Assembly: GCA_003343805.1 (NCBI GenBank)
Contig: QAKM01000059.1
Coordinates: 1-18,392, forward strand
Reading direction: 5' to 3'
DNA: 18,392 nt
DNA from: Bacillota bacterium
GTDB taxonomy: Bacteria; Bacillota; Clostridia; Christensenellales; Borkfalkiaceae
Position 1 is the stretch's first letter. Each line of letters opens with the position of its first letter. A model generated the notes under the pieces. That model had not been told where the DNA came from, made no database searches, and worked only from the letters and a program-made list of their open reading frames with translations. Shown piece after piece: positions 1 through 7,121 of the stretch. The position numbers were made by a program, and so were the translations under genes.

Positions 1-194
1 GCTTAAAACTCGCGGAAAGATTTTTGCGAAGCAAAAAGATTTTCGCGAAATCTTAGAGCAAGGCTGCGGAGATGACTTTGGAAAGGAGATGCAAGCAAGA
101 CAAGGAGCGCGCGGACTTGCCGTCGGGAGCTTACTGAAGCGTAAGTGCCAAGGCAAGACGCAAGCGCGACACCGTATTGCGCCGCAGATACTTT
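1..194. repeat. hairpin-rich region downstream of ackA
   Basis: No gene is visible here. A long hairpin lies at 11-47: outer arms 11-18 and 40-47, a GA/GA internal loop (19-20 and 38-39), inner arms TTTTTGC and GCAAAAA, and a GAA loop. Read on the minus strand it is followed by TTTT, so it could end the pta-ackA transcript. A second stem lies at about 112-158, with arms near ACTTGCC and GGCAAGA and an inner CTTAC/GTAAG stem. The same GA/GA hairpin design recurs at 18250-18284 and, inverted, at 4189-4227. I infer a repeat family that is partly used as a transcript end. Confidence 0.5.
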
Positions 195-1388
195 TCAAAG
201 GAGGGCGGCCGTTTCGCGGGCGATGACGAGCTCCTCATTCGTCGGGATGACGAGCACCTTGACGCGGGAATCTGCCGCGGAGATCTCGTGGATCTGGCCG
301 TCGTTCTTGTAGTCGTTGCGGCTCTCATCCAGCTTGACGCCGAAAAATTCGAGGCCGCCCGCGACCGCCGAACGGATGGTGGGCGTGTTTTCGCCGACGC
401 CCGCCGTAAATACGATGCAGTCCAGCCCGCCCATCGCCGCCATGTAGGCGCCGACGTACTTCTTGCAGGAATAGGTGAACATATCGAGGGCAAGGCGTGC
501 GCGGTCGTTGCCCGCCTCCTTGGCGGCCTTGAGGTCGCGGAAGTCGGACGAGACGCCCGAAACGCCCAGCATACCGCATTTCTTGTTGAGGTAGACGAGG
601 CCTTCGTCCATCGTCATGCCCTTCTTCTTGCACAAAAAGTCGATGGCTGCGACGTCGATGTCGCCGCTGCGCGTGCCCATGGGAACGCCCGCAAGGGGGG
701 TGAAGCCCATCGACGTATCGATGCACTTGCCGCAGTCCACCGCGGAGATGGAGGAACCGTTGCCCAGATGGCAGGTGACGATCTTGAGCTCTTCGGGCTT
801 CTTATGAAGGTACTCGGCAGCCGCGCCCGCGACGTACTTGTGCGAGGTGCCGTGCGCACCGTAGCGGCGCACTTTATACTGCTTGTAGTCGTCGTAATCG
901 ATGGCGTAGAGGTACGCATAGTCAGGCATGGTCGCGTGGAAGGACGTATCGAACACGAGCGCCATCTTCTTGTCGGGCATGACGGCGCGGCAGGCGTTGA
1001 TGCCGAGGATGGCGGCCGGGTTATGCAGCGGCGCGAGCTCGGCGATCTCGTCCATCGTCTTCATGACTTCGTCGGTGACGAGCGTCGTCTTGGTAAATGC
1101 CTCGCCCGAGGCGACGACGCGGTGGCCGACGGCGTCGATCTCGTCCATCGAGGAAAGGACGCCCGCCTCGCCGTCCACAAGTTCTTTGAGGACGAGGGAG
1201 ATGGCTTCGGTGTGGTTGGGAAGTTCCTTTTCGATGACGTACTCCTGCCCCTTTGCCTTGTGCGTGAGCTTGCCGCCCGGGATGCCGATGCGTTCGCAGG
1301 TACCCTTGGCGATGACGCCCTCCGTCTCCATGTCGATGAGCTGATACTTGAGCGAGGAGCTCCCCGCGTTGATGACTAAGATCTTCAT
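195..1388 (-). CDS. ackA: acetate kinase
   Basis: Acetate kinase transfers the phosphate of acetyl phosphate to ADP, giving acetate and ATP; it acts in the cytoplasm as the last step of the Pta-AckA pathway. The 397-residue protein has the usual family length. The ASKHA-fold motifs are all visible: NAGSSSLKYQ at the N-terminus, FDTSFHATMP, the RYGAHGTSHKYV block, CHLGNGSSISAV with the adenosine-binding glycines, PLAGVPMGTRSGDID with the conserved Arg, and FTAGVGEN near the C-terminus. The start at 1388 has GAGGGG about 11 bases upstream and gives the expected MKILVINAGS N-terminus. It lies 37 bp after pta on the same strand, so the two form an operon. A small GCGGC/GCCGC hairpin (1409-1421) sits between them just before the ribosome binding site. 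Identity is secure. Confidence 0.98.
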   Translation of the reverse strand: MKILVINAGSSSLKYQLIDMETEGVIAKGTCERIGIPGGKLTHKAKGQEYVIEKELPNHTEAISLVLKELVDGEAGVLSSMDEIDAVGHRVVASGEAFTKTTLVTDEVMKTMDEIAELAPLHNPAAILGINACRAVMPDKKMALVFDTSFHATMPDYAYLYAIDYDDYKQYKVRRYGAHGTSHKYVAGAAAEYLHKKPEELKIVTCHLGNGSSISAVDCGKCIDTSMGFTPLAGVPMGTRSGDIDVAAIDFLCKKKGMTMDEGLVYLNKKCGMLGVSGVSSDFRDLKAAKEAGNDRARLALDMFTYSCKKYVGAYMAAMGGLDCIVFTAGVGENTPTIRSAVAGGLEFFGVKLDESRNDYKNDGQIHEISAADSRVKVLVIPTNEELVIARETAALL

Positions 1389-1425
1389 ATTCTTATTTAC
1401 CCCTCAGAGCGGCTGTGCCGCGATT

Positions 1426-2469
1426 TTATCTCGTTTGAAGTGCGGTGATGGCGACGGCACAGACGATGTCGCTCGCCTTACAGCCGCGGGAAAGGTCGTT
1501 CAAAGGTTTTGCAAAGCCCTGGCAGATGGGACCGATCGCCTGGAACCCGCCGAGGCGCTCGGCGATCTTGTAGCCGATGTTGCCCGCCTGCAGGTCGGGG
1601 AAGATAAAGACGTTGGCGTGGCCCGCGACTTCCGAACCGGGTGCTTTAAATTCGCCCACAGAGGGAACGATGGCGGCGTCGAACTGGAGCTCGCCGTCGA
1701 TCTTGAGGTCGGGCGCCTTCTCCTTGGCGATGCGGACGGCCTCCTGCACGAGGGTGACGTTGTCGTGCTTGGCGCTGCCCTTCGTCGAGAAGGAGAGCAT
1801 GGCGACCTTGGGATCGAGGCCCGCGATCTCGCGCGCGCTCTGGGCCGTTGCGATGGCGCAGTCGGCAAGGCCCTCTGCCGTGTAGGTGGGATTCAGGCCG
1901 CAGTCGGCGAAGACGATCTTGCCGTCCGGCACATACTCGTTGCCCGTGACGGGCGCGACCATGAGGTTGAAGCTGGAGACCGACTTGACGCCCGGAGCCG
2001 TCTTGATGATCTGAAGGCCGGGGCGCAGGGTGTTGGCCGTCGAGTGACAGGCGCCCGAGACGAGGCCGTCGACGTCGCCGCTCTTGAGCATGAGAGCGCC
2101 GAAGAAGGTGGCGTCCTTGGCCTGCTCTTTGGCCTGCTCCTCCGTCATGCCCTTCGCCTTGCGGAGCTCATACAGGAGCGCCGCGTACTGCTCGAGCTTG
2201 GGAGAGGTCGCGGGATCGATGATCTCGATATAGCTGAGATCGACGTTCGGATTGTTCTTTGCGATCTCCTCGCGGTTGCCGAGGAGCACGATGTGCGCGA
2301 TCTTCTCCTGCGTGCAGATGGCGGCCGCTTCGACGACGCGCTTGTCCTCGCCCTCGCACAGGACGATCTTCTTGTTGAGGGCCTGCGCCTTCTTCTTGAT
2401 CTCTTCTACGATGGTGCCGCTCTCGACGATCTTTCTGCCGAGCTCTTTCACCTTGTCCATAAAAGCCAT
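1426..2469 (-). CDS. pta: phosphate acetyltransferase
   Basis: Phosphotransacetylase converts acetyl-CoA and phosphate to acetyl phosphate and CoA, feeding AckA for substrate-level ATP formation. At 347 residues it is the short, single-domain Pta typical of Firmicutes and lacks the N-terminal P-loop/DRTGG regions of long enterobacterial Pta. Recognisable blocks are KIVLCEGEDKRVVEAA near residue 35, GALMLKSGDVDGLVSGA in the middle, FADCGLNP, and a C-terminal DLQAGNIGYKIAERLGG that is characteristic of the family. The start at 2469 is set by GGAGGG six bases upstream; a second Met at codon 4 has no such site. It is first in the pta-ackA operon, with a sigma-A-like promoter at 2568-2596 and a leader of about 90 bases. 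Confidence 0.97.
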   Translation of the reverse strand: MAFMDKVKELGRKIVESGTIVEEIKKKAQALNKKIVLCEGEDKRVVEAAAICTQEKIAHIVLLGNREEIAKNNPNVDLSYIEIIDPATSPKLEQYAALLYELRKAKGMTEEQAKEQAKDATFFGALMLKSGDVDGLVSGACHSTANTLRPGLQIIKTAPGVKSVSSFNLMVAPVTGNEYVPDGKIVFADCGLNPTYTAEGLADCAIATAQSAREIAGLDPKVAMLSFSTKGSAKHDNVTLVQEAVRIAKEKAPDLKIDGELQFDAAIVPSVGEFKAPGSEVAGHANVFIFPDLQAGNIGYKIAERLGGFQAIGPICQGFAKPLNDLSRGCKASDIVCAVAITALQTR

Positions 2470-2567
2470 GATGTTCCCTCCGAAATTTGCTTTCTTTTTC
2501 CCGCCGCTTCGTGTATAATCATGTTATCCGAAGGTGCGGGAAGCCACATACGGGCTCATTCCCATAT

Positions 2568-2596
2568 ATTATACACTATCCGGTGAAACTTGTAAA
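2568..2596 (-). promoter_or_regulatory. promoter of the pta-ackA operon
   Basis: On the minus strand TTTACA (2591-2596) and TATAAT (2568-2573) are separated by exactly 17 bases, upstream of pta and with a predicted start near 2561. The -10 sequence lies within an AT-rich symmetric stretch in the pta/tmcAL divergent region. No clear separate plus-strand promoter for tmcAL could be assigned there. Confidence 0.75.
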
Positions 2597-2647
2597 GTAC
2601 TCTCCCTGCAAGTTTTTGCGATTTGACTGAAAAATCGGAGGCCGCCC

Positions 2648-3838
2648 ATGCGCATCGCAGCAGTCGTTTGCGAATACAACCCCTTCCACAACGGACACAA
2701 GTACCAGCTCGAACGCATCCGTGAAGAGAGCGGATGCGACAAAATTCTATGCCTGATGAGCGGGTGCTTCACCCAGCGCGGAGACATGGCGCTGTTTGAC
2801 AAGTACACGCGCGCCCGCCATGCCGTCGAGAACGGCGCCGACCTCGTCTTGGAGCTTCCCGCAGCCTTTGCCGCGGGCTCGGCCGAACAGTTCGCGCGCG
2901 GGGCGGTGCATATCCTCGCCTCCATCCCCGCCGTGAAGGTGCTCTGCTTCGGCTCGGAGAGCGGCACGAAGGAGGACTTCCTGGCGGCAGCGGGGGCGAC
3001 GCTCTCCGAGGACAGACAGTTCAAGGCGCTCCTGAAAGAGAACATGAAGGACGGCACGAGCTATGTGAAGGCGCGGACGCAGGCCGTGCTCGCCCTCCAC
3101 AAGGAGATGGACGAAAGGCTGTTCACGCAGCCCAACAACATCCTCGGCATCGAGTACTGCCGCGCCCTTCTGCAGGAGGGAAAGGGCATCGAACCCCTCC
3201 CCCTCGCGCGCGTGGGCGGGGGCTTCCGCGAGGAGGGGCTCCTGAAAAACTTTTCCTCGGCGACCGCCATCCGCAGCGCCGTCGCCCGAGGCGAAAAGAA
3301 GGAGAAAAAGCTCTTGAAGGCGAATGTGCCCCAAAACGTGTTTGCCGAGCTTGCAAGGACGGAGGCGGGGCGGACGTCCTACCCCGAAGCGGCGATGTGT
3401 GCGCTGCTCTCTGCTTCGCCCGAGGAGGTGTGCAGCTGCCCCGACTGCTCGGAGGGGCTGGAAAACCGCCTGCGCACGATGGCAAAGAGCAATTCGGGGT
3501 ATGAGGCGGTGCTCGAAAAGTGCATCTCCAAGCGATACACGCGCTCACGGCTCAAACGCATCTTTTTGCAGAACTTTTTAAAGATCGACCGGAAGGACGT
3601 GCGGCTGTATTTGGAAAATCCCCTCTACTATAAAGTGCTTGCCGTGAAAAAGAACGGTGCGGAGGGATTATTGGGCGCGCTTTCGCAGGGCTCGTTCCGG
3701 CCGCTGACGCGCAAGAGCGACGTGCAGGGGCTGAAAAGAGAGGCGCTTGCCTGCTTTGAGCTGGATGCGCACGCCTTAGAACTCTACAACGTGCTCTCGC
3801 ATGGGAACAGAAATGAGTTTGAAATGATACAAGTGTAG
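2648..3838 (+). CDS. tmcAL: tRNA(Met) cytidine acetate ligase
   Basis: TmcAL (YlbM family) activates acetate with ATP to acetyl-AMP and transfers the acetyl group to the wobble cytidine (C34) of elongator tRNA-Met, making N4-acetylcytidine. The 396-residue protein has the family's length and order: an N-terminal nucleotidyltransferase fold starting VVCEYNPFHNGH with the HxGH-type motif at residues 14-17, then CLMSGCFTQRGDMALFDKYTRA, NGADLVLELP, FGSESG and SATAIRSAV, and a C-terminal helical RNA-binding region with a Cys pair (SCPDCSEG). GGAGG seven bases upstream fixes the start at 2648. It is divergent from pta-ackA, the pathway that produces its substrate acetate. Its 3' side runs directly into structured repeats ending in a terminator at 4189-4235. 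Confidence 0.95.
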   Translation: MRIAAVVCEYNPFHNGHKYQLERIREESGCDKILCLMSGCFTQRGDMALFDKYTRARHAVENGADLVLELPAAFAAGSAEQFARGAVHILASIPAVKVLCFGSESGTKEDFLAAAGATLSEDRQFKALLKENMKDGTSYVKARTQAVLALHKEMDERLFTQPNNILGIEYCRALLQEGKGIEPLPLARVGGGFREEGLLKNFSSATAIRSAVARGEKKEKKLLKANVPQNVFAELARTEAGRTSYPEAAMCALLSASPEEVCSCPDCSEGLENRLRTMAKSNSGYEAVLEKCISKRYTRSRLKRIFLQNFLKIDRKDVRLYLENPLYYKVLAVKKNGAEGLLGALSQGSFRPLTRKSDVQGLKREALACFELDAHALELYNVLSHGNRNEFEMIQV

Positions 3839-3843
3839 AAATT

Positions 3844-3998
3844 CACACTTTTTTGCGTACCGCAAAAAAGTCGTGAGGGGTGGGGGTTGAACATCTAAAT
3901 TGCGTTATCGCCCACGAGCCTTGTTGTCATTCTAAGAACAATAAGCCTTTAGCAAAAGGCAAATTGGGGCCCGCAGCGGAGGGCAACCCTCCTCGCGG
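3844..3998 (+). repeat. structured three-hairpin element, copy A
   Basis: This is the first of two tandem copies and starts just after tmcAL. In order it holds a perfect 11-bp hairpin (3847-3871, loop TAC); the box CGTGAGGGGTGG (3872-3883); about 52 variable bases; the box GAACAATAAG (3936-3945); a hairpin with arms GCCTTT and AAAGGC (3945-3960); the box AAATTGGGGCC (3961-3971); and a compound hairpin with arms CCGC/GCGG and GGAGGG/CCCTCC (3971-3998). Copy B has the same boxes with the same 64-base spacing between the first two, and different but still paired stems. Confidence 0.7.
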
Positions 3999-4017
3999 AA
4001 ATAATTTTAGGGTTCGC

Positions 4018-4174
4018 GAATTTGTTTTGCAGCGCAAAACAAATTCCGTGAGGGGTGGAGCGTCACGATTTCAAGTAGTGGTTTCGTCCACGCGCTTTTC
4101 TGTCTTGATTGAACAATAAGTGCAAGTATGCACAAATTGGGGCCTGCTGCGCAAAAGCGTGGTTTTGCTTGCAG
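4018..4174 (+). repeat. structured three-hairpin element, copy B
   Basis: This is the second tandem copy. It holds a 13-bp hairpin (4018-4046, loop AGC), CGTGAGGGGTGG (4047-4058), about 52 variable bases, GAACAATAAG (4111-4120), a hairpin with arms GTGCA and TGCAC (4120-4133), AAATTGGGGCC (4134-4144), and a compound hairpin with arms CTGC/GCAG and GCAAAA/TTTTGC (4144-4174). All three stems differ from copy A yet keep pairing, which points to selection on structure. No protein of recognisable kind is encoded on either strand. The function is unknown; it could be a structured RNA or a non-autonomous mobile element. Confidence 0.7.
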
Positions 4175-4188
4175 AGTTGAATTTTATT

Positions 4189-4235
4189 TCGCCGCAAATC
4201 TTTTCCTTCGGAAAATCTTCGCGGCGAGTTTTTTT
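4189..4235 (+). terminator. intrinsic terminator after tmcAL and the tandem repeats
   Basis: Outer arms TCGCCGC (4189-4195) and GCGGCGA (4221-4227) and inner arms TTTTCC (4201-4206) and GGAAAA (4210-4215) enclose a C(TTCG)G-type loop, followed by seven T residues (4229-4235). The hairpin has the same layout as those at 11-47 and 18250-18284 in the opposite orientation. It would end plus-strand transcripts that pass tmcAL and both structured elements. Confidence 0.7.
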
Positions 4236-4420
4236 ACTCCTTCCGTCTGCTTCGCAGACACCTCCCTCTGAGAGGGAGGCAAGAGGAAGAGAGCGTGGCA
4301 CTTCCCTCGATGAGGGGGCAAGGAAAGAGTGGAAACCCCGGAAAGTACTCCCTCCGTCACGGCACCGAAGCGAGCTTCGGATGCCGCGACACCTCCCTCG
4401 AAGAGGGAGGCAAGGGAAGG
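4236..4420 (+). repeat. cluster of palindromic intergenic repeats (three units)
   Basis: Each unit follows the plan ACTCC(T/C)TCCGTC, a variable perfect hairpin, CACCTCCCTC, GAGGGAGGCAAG. Unit one spans 4236-4286 with the stem GTCTGC/GCAGAC; a partial unit spans 4291-4326; unit three spans 4347-4420 with the stem CCGAAGC/GCTTCGG. Related units occur at 9412-9540, about 9608-9670 and 18191-18256. Open reading frames across them on either strand are low-complexity and vary with the repeat, so I do not call genes. Confidence 0.7.
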
Positions 4421-4441
4421 ACGGGCACACAAGAGAGGACA

Positions 4442-4473
4442 GGGGCGCCGCGGCAAACTTGCCGCGGCGCCCC
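4442..4473. terminator. GC-rich hairpin just after the grpB-like gene
   Basis: GGGGCGCCGCGGCA and its exact complement form a roughly 14-bp stem with a four-base loop, 7 bp beyond the grpB-like stop codon. No T tract follows on the minus strand, so it may be an RNA 3' stabiliser or a weak terminator rather than a classical intrinsic one. Confidence 0.45.
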
Positions 4474-4480
4474 GTGTTAT

Positions 4481-5005
4481 TCAGGTTTGGTTCCGCGCCC
4501 AGGCGAGCGCGTCGCGCTCGAGCGCCTTGACGAAGGCATCCTTGCCGTCGCAGTACGCCTCGATGTCGTAGGGGAAACGCGCGGCGAGCTCCCGCTTGAG
4601 CGCTCCGTACGCCTCCCGCGCAGCCGGGTGGGTGCGCAGATAGTCGCGCACGGCGAGATGGCGCACGATGTTCTCCCGATCGTCCGCCGCGAAGATGTGC
4701 ACCTGGTGGGTGCGCTCGTCGCCGCCCTTGCGCAGATACCGCCGCCCGGGGATGCCGAACTCGCCCAGATATTCATAGCCGAGCGCTTCGAGCGCGCCCC
4801 GGCAGGCATCTGCCCCCGCGAGCGAACGCACGACGGGCAGGAAGTCGAGGATGGGCTTTGCGGCGAGGCCCTCCACCGCGGTGCTGCCGATGTGATGCAC
4901 CGCAAGGCAGTTTTCGCCCAGCGCTCGGCGCAGGGACGCCGCCTCTTGAGCTGCCCTCTCCGGCCAGGTCCGGTCGTAAGGGACCACGATGACGTGCTGC
5001 GGCAT
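4481..5005 (-). CDS. GrpB family protein (UPF0157, nucleotidyltransferase fold)
   Basis: A 174-residue protein of the GrpB/UPF0157 family, whose biochemical role is not established; the fold resembles nucleotidyltransferases. The family signature is clear: VVPYDRTWPERAAQE at the N-terminus and HHIGSTAVEGLAAKPILD at about residues 42-59, followed by YEYLGEFGIPGRRYLRKG and THQVHIF. The length is normal and no domain is missing. The start at 5005 is preceded by TAAGGAGG, in which the TAA is the stop codon of fbp, so the ribosome binding site overlaps the end of the upstream gene and translation is likely coupled. No separate promoter is visible. A strong GC hairpin follows its stop. Some homologues are fused to other enzymes, but this one stands alone. 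Confidence 0.88.
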   Translation of the reverse strand: MPQHVIVVPYDRTWPERAAQEAASLRRALGENCLAVHHIGSTAVEGLAAKPILDFLPVVRSLAGADACRGALEALGYEYLGEFGIPGRRYLRKGGDERTHQVHIFAADDRENIVRHLAVRDYLRTHPAAREAYGALKRELAARFPYDIEAYCDGKDAFVKALERDALAWARNQT

Positions 5006-5014
5006 ACGGCCTCC

Positions 5015-6976
5015 TTACAGCGGGGTGATGCGCTCGCGGATGACGCCGAGGCGGTAGGCATCCAGAAGTTCGGTGAGCTCCTCGATGCGCGTCTGCATAT
5101 GCCTGCCCTCGTCGGTATCGCGGATGGAGAGGCGGTCGCTCGTCTTCTGCACGACCTCCGTCGCCGAATGGATGTCCGTCTCGTTGCGGATGGCGTCCTC
5201 GGTGGAGCTGAAGGGCTCGTAGGCGACGAGGCGCATCCCGTACGAGTTGCTGACGAGCGTATAGCCCGCGATGCCCGTCTCGCGCTGATAGGGCCGCGAC
5301 ATCCCGCCGTCGATCATGAGCACCCGTCCGCCGCACTTGATGGGCGTTTCGCCGCTCTTTAAATGCACGGGCATATGCCCGTTGATGATGTGCGCCGAGG
5401 GATTGCTGCCGTCGAGGCCGAACTCATTGAGGATGGACGTGATGACCTTGTCGTTGTCGAGATACTTATAGTAGGCGCTCTTGGCTTCGTAATAGCAGGA
5501 GGGATCTTTGACGAAGTAGCGCTCGAACGTTGTCATGCGCTCCTTGCCGTAGAGGGGGGAATTTTCGTTTGCCCACAAGAACCACATGGTGTCCTGCCCG
5601 AAGCGGCGCTCCTCGCCTTCGGGAAGATAGTAGCCCTTGCGCACCCATTCTTCGAGCTTTTCAAACAGGGCGCGGCCGTGATAGGTCTCCGTCCCCACCT
5701 GCACTTCCTTGAAGGAGCCGTTCTCCTCGAGCGGGACGCAGCCGTGATAGAGAAGATTGCCGTTGCAGGGAAGATACATACTCCCCCTTGCAAAGAGGAA
5801 GGAGATGTGGCGCTGCAGCTTTTCGCTGCCCGTGAAGGAGGCTTTGAGCTTCTGCATGACGACCTCCTCCCCCTCCGAGAGGCGGTAGGGATCGGCGGGA
5901 TCGATGGTCGGGAAGTTGCAGTCGTCGAGGGGATAGCGCTTGCCGTCGATGGTCACCGTTTTGCTTTCAAAGTCGATCTTGTCGAGCAGGCGGCGCTGTT
6001 CCATGTGGTACTCGGGGTGGCGGGCGATGAGCTGGCCCTCGAGCTTGAACAGGATGATCGTGATCGCCTTGTGGATCTTGCGGTCCATGTCGGGGTCGTA
6101 GGGATCGTAGCTCTGCGAGCCCGTGATCCTGAAGCACTCGCAGGGGTCGCCCGCGTAGGTATCGAGCGCGAACTTGGCGAGGGGCAGCAGGTTGATGCCG
6201 TAACCGCCCTCGATGGTGTTGAAGTTGCCGTACTTGGCCGAGATGCGCACGACGGACGCGATGCAGGCGAGGCTCCCGCTCGCCGCGCCGATCCAACAGA
6301 TGTCGTGATTGCCCCACTGGAAGTCGACGTTGTCGTAGGTGAGGAGGGTATCCATGATGACGTGGGCGCCGGGGCCGCGGTCGAAGATGTCGCCCAAGAT
6401 GTGGATGCGGTCGACGGCGAGGCGCTGGATAACGTTGCAGAAGGCGATGACGAAGGAGCGGGCGCGGTTGGTGGCGATGATCGCCGAGATGATGCCGTTG
6501 TAGTACGCCTCCTTGTCCTGCACCTCCTCCTTCTCGTTGAGGAGCTCCTCGATGACGTAGGCGTAGTCCTTGGGGAGCGCGCGGCGCACGCGCGAGCGCG
6601 AGTACTTGGACGTGATGCGGCGGTTGACGCGCACCAGGCGGTAGATGGTCGTCTTGTACCAATCGTCGAGCTCCTCCTCCGTCGCCTCCACGAGGGAGAG
6701 CTTCTGCTCGGGATAGTAGATGAGCGTGGCGAGCGACTTCTTCTCCTTGGTGGAGAGGGAATTTTTAAATTCCTCGTCGATCTTCTTGCGGATGGAGCCC
6801 GAGCCGTTCTTTAAGATGTGCAGGAAAGATTCGTATTCGCCGTGGATATCGGTGATGAAGTGCTCCGTCCCCTTGGGCAGATAGAGGATGGAGGAGAGAT
6901 TGATGATCTCCATTGCGGCGTCGTTCGCCGTGGGAAATTGTACGGAGAGCTGTTCTAAGTAGCGTTTGTCTTGCAT
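5015..6976 (-). CDS. fbp: fructose-1,6-bisphosphatase, class III
   Basis: This enzyme removes the 1-phosphate of fructose 1,6-bisphosphate in gluconeogenesis. It is the class III form (Bacillus YydE/Fbp type), unrelated in fold to classes I and II. From the chosen start the protein has 653 residues, the normal class length. The metallophosphatase motifs are in order: ITDIHGEYESF (around 41-51), LGDIFDRGPGAHV, WGNHDICWIG, and the C-terminal INGHMPV and IDGGMSRPYQ blocks. The open frame extends 14 codons further upstream, but the Met at 6976 has AAGGGGGA at good distance, whereas the upstream Met almost coincides with the predicted transcription start. It heads a two-gene unit with the grpB-like gene, driven by the promoter at 7027-7055. 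Confidence 0.96.
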   Translation of the reverse strand: MQDKRYLEQLSVQFPTANDAAMEIINLSSILYLPKGTEHFITDIHGEYESFLHILKNGSGSIRKKIDEEFKNSLSTKEKKSLATLIYYPEQKLSLVEATEEELDDWYKTTIYRLVRVNRRITSKYSRSRVRRALPKDYAYVIEELLNEKEEVQDKEAYYNGIISAIIATNRARSFVIAFCNVIQRLAVDRIHILGDIFDRGPGAHVIMDTLLTYDNVDFQWGNHDICWIGAASGSLACIASVVRISAKYGNFNTIEGGYGINLLPLAKFALDTYAGDPCECFRITGSQSYDPYDPDMDRKIHKAITIILFKLEGQLIARHPEYHMEQRRLLDKIDFESKTVTIDGKRYPLDDCNFPTIDPADPYRLSEGEEVVMQKLKASFTGSEKLQRHISFLFARGSMYLPCNGNLLYHGCVPLEENGSFKEVQVGTETYHGRALFEKLEEWVRKGYYLPEGEERRFGQDTMWFLWANENSPLYGKERMTTFERYFVKDPSCYYEAKSAYYKYLDNDKVITSILNEFGLDGSNPSAHIINGHMPVHLKSGETPIKCGGRVLMIDGGMSRPYQRETGIAGYTLVSNSYGMRLVAYEPFSSTEDAIRNETDIHSATEVVQKTSDRLSIRDTDEGRHMQTRIEELTELLDAYRLGVIRERITPL

Positions 6977-7026
6977 GAAGTCCCCCTTGCCGCAGGCCGG
7001 CGCCCGCAGGCATCGCATTCATCTAT

Positions 7027-7055
7027 ATTATATCGCATTTTTTGCGGCTTGACAA
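7027..7055 (-). promoter_or_regulatory. promoter of fbp
   Basis: On the minus strand TTGTCA (7050-7055), 17 bases and TATAAT (7027-7032). The predicted start near 7020 leaves a GC-rich leader of about 44 bases before the ribosome binding site of fbp. The GH43 terminator lies immediately upstream, isolating this unit. Confidence 0.75.
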
Positions 7056-7067
7056 GACCCAAAATGC

Positions 7068-7099
7068 AAAAAATTTGCCCCCGGGCTGTTCCCGGGGGC
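7068..7099 (-). terminator. intrinsic terminator of the GH43 gene
   Basis: On the minus strand a perfect 9-bp stem GCCCCCGGG/CCCGGGGGC (7091-7099 and 7077-7085) with a 5-base loop is followed by AAA and then TTTTTT (7073-7068). It lies 22 bp after the GH43 stop codon. Confidence 0.85.
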
Positions 7100-7121
7100 A
7101 GGATCGGCGCTTTCAAGGCGG

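Noticed and set aside
177..1379. 400-codon open frame on the plus strand opposite ackA
   Set aside because: It mirrors ackA almost end to end, has no ribosome binding site and encodes no recognisable motif; high GC creates long antisense frames.
3880..4119. 79-codon plus-strand frame after tmcAL
   Set aside because: It runs through both structured repeat copies; translation follows repeat boxes and hairpins, with no family match or ribosome binding site.
4236..4420. Possible CRISPR array in the repeat-rich intergenic block
   Set aside because: Units are irregularly spaced, are themselves palindromic with variable cores, and there are no uniform spacers or cas genes.
4071..4430. 119-codon minus-strand frame in the repeat block
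   Set aside because: Made of palindromic repeats read on the reverse strand; frames of this kind recur wherever the repeats occur.
5363..6814. 483-codon plus-strand frame opposite fbp, and similar frames at 1348-2586, 7275-8528, 9821-10834 and 14604-16064
   Set aside because: All are shadows of well identified genes on the other strand; their translations are Asp/Val/Ala/Leu-biased as expected from reversed codons.
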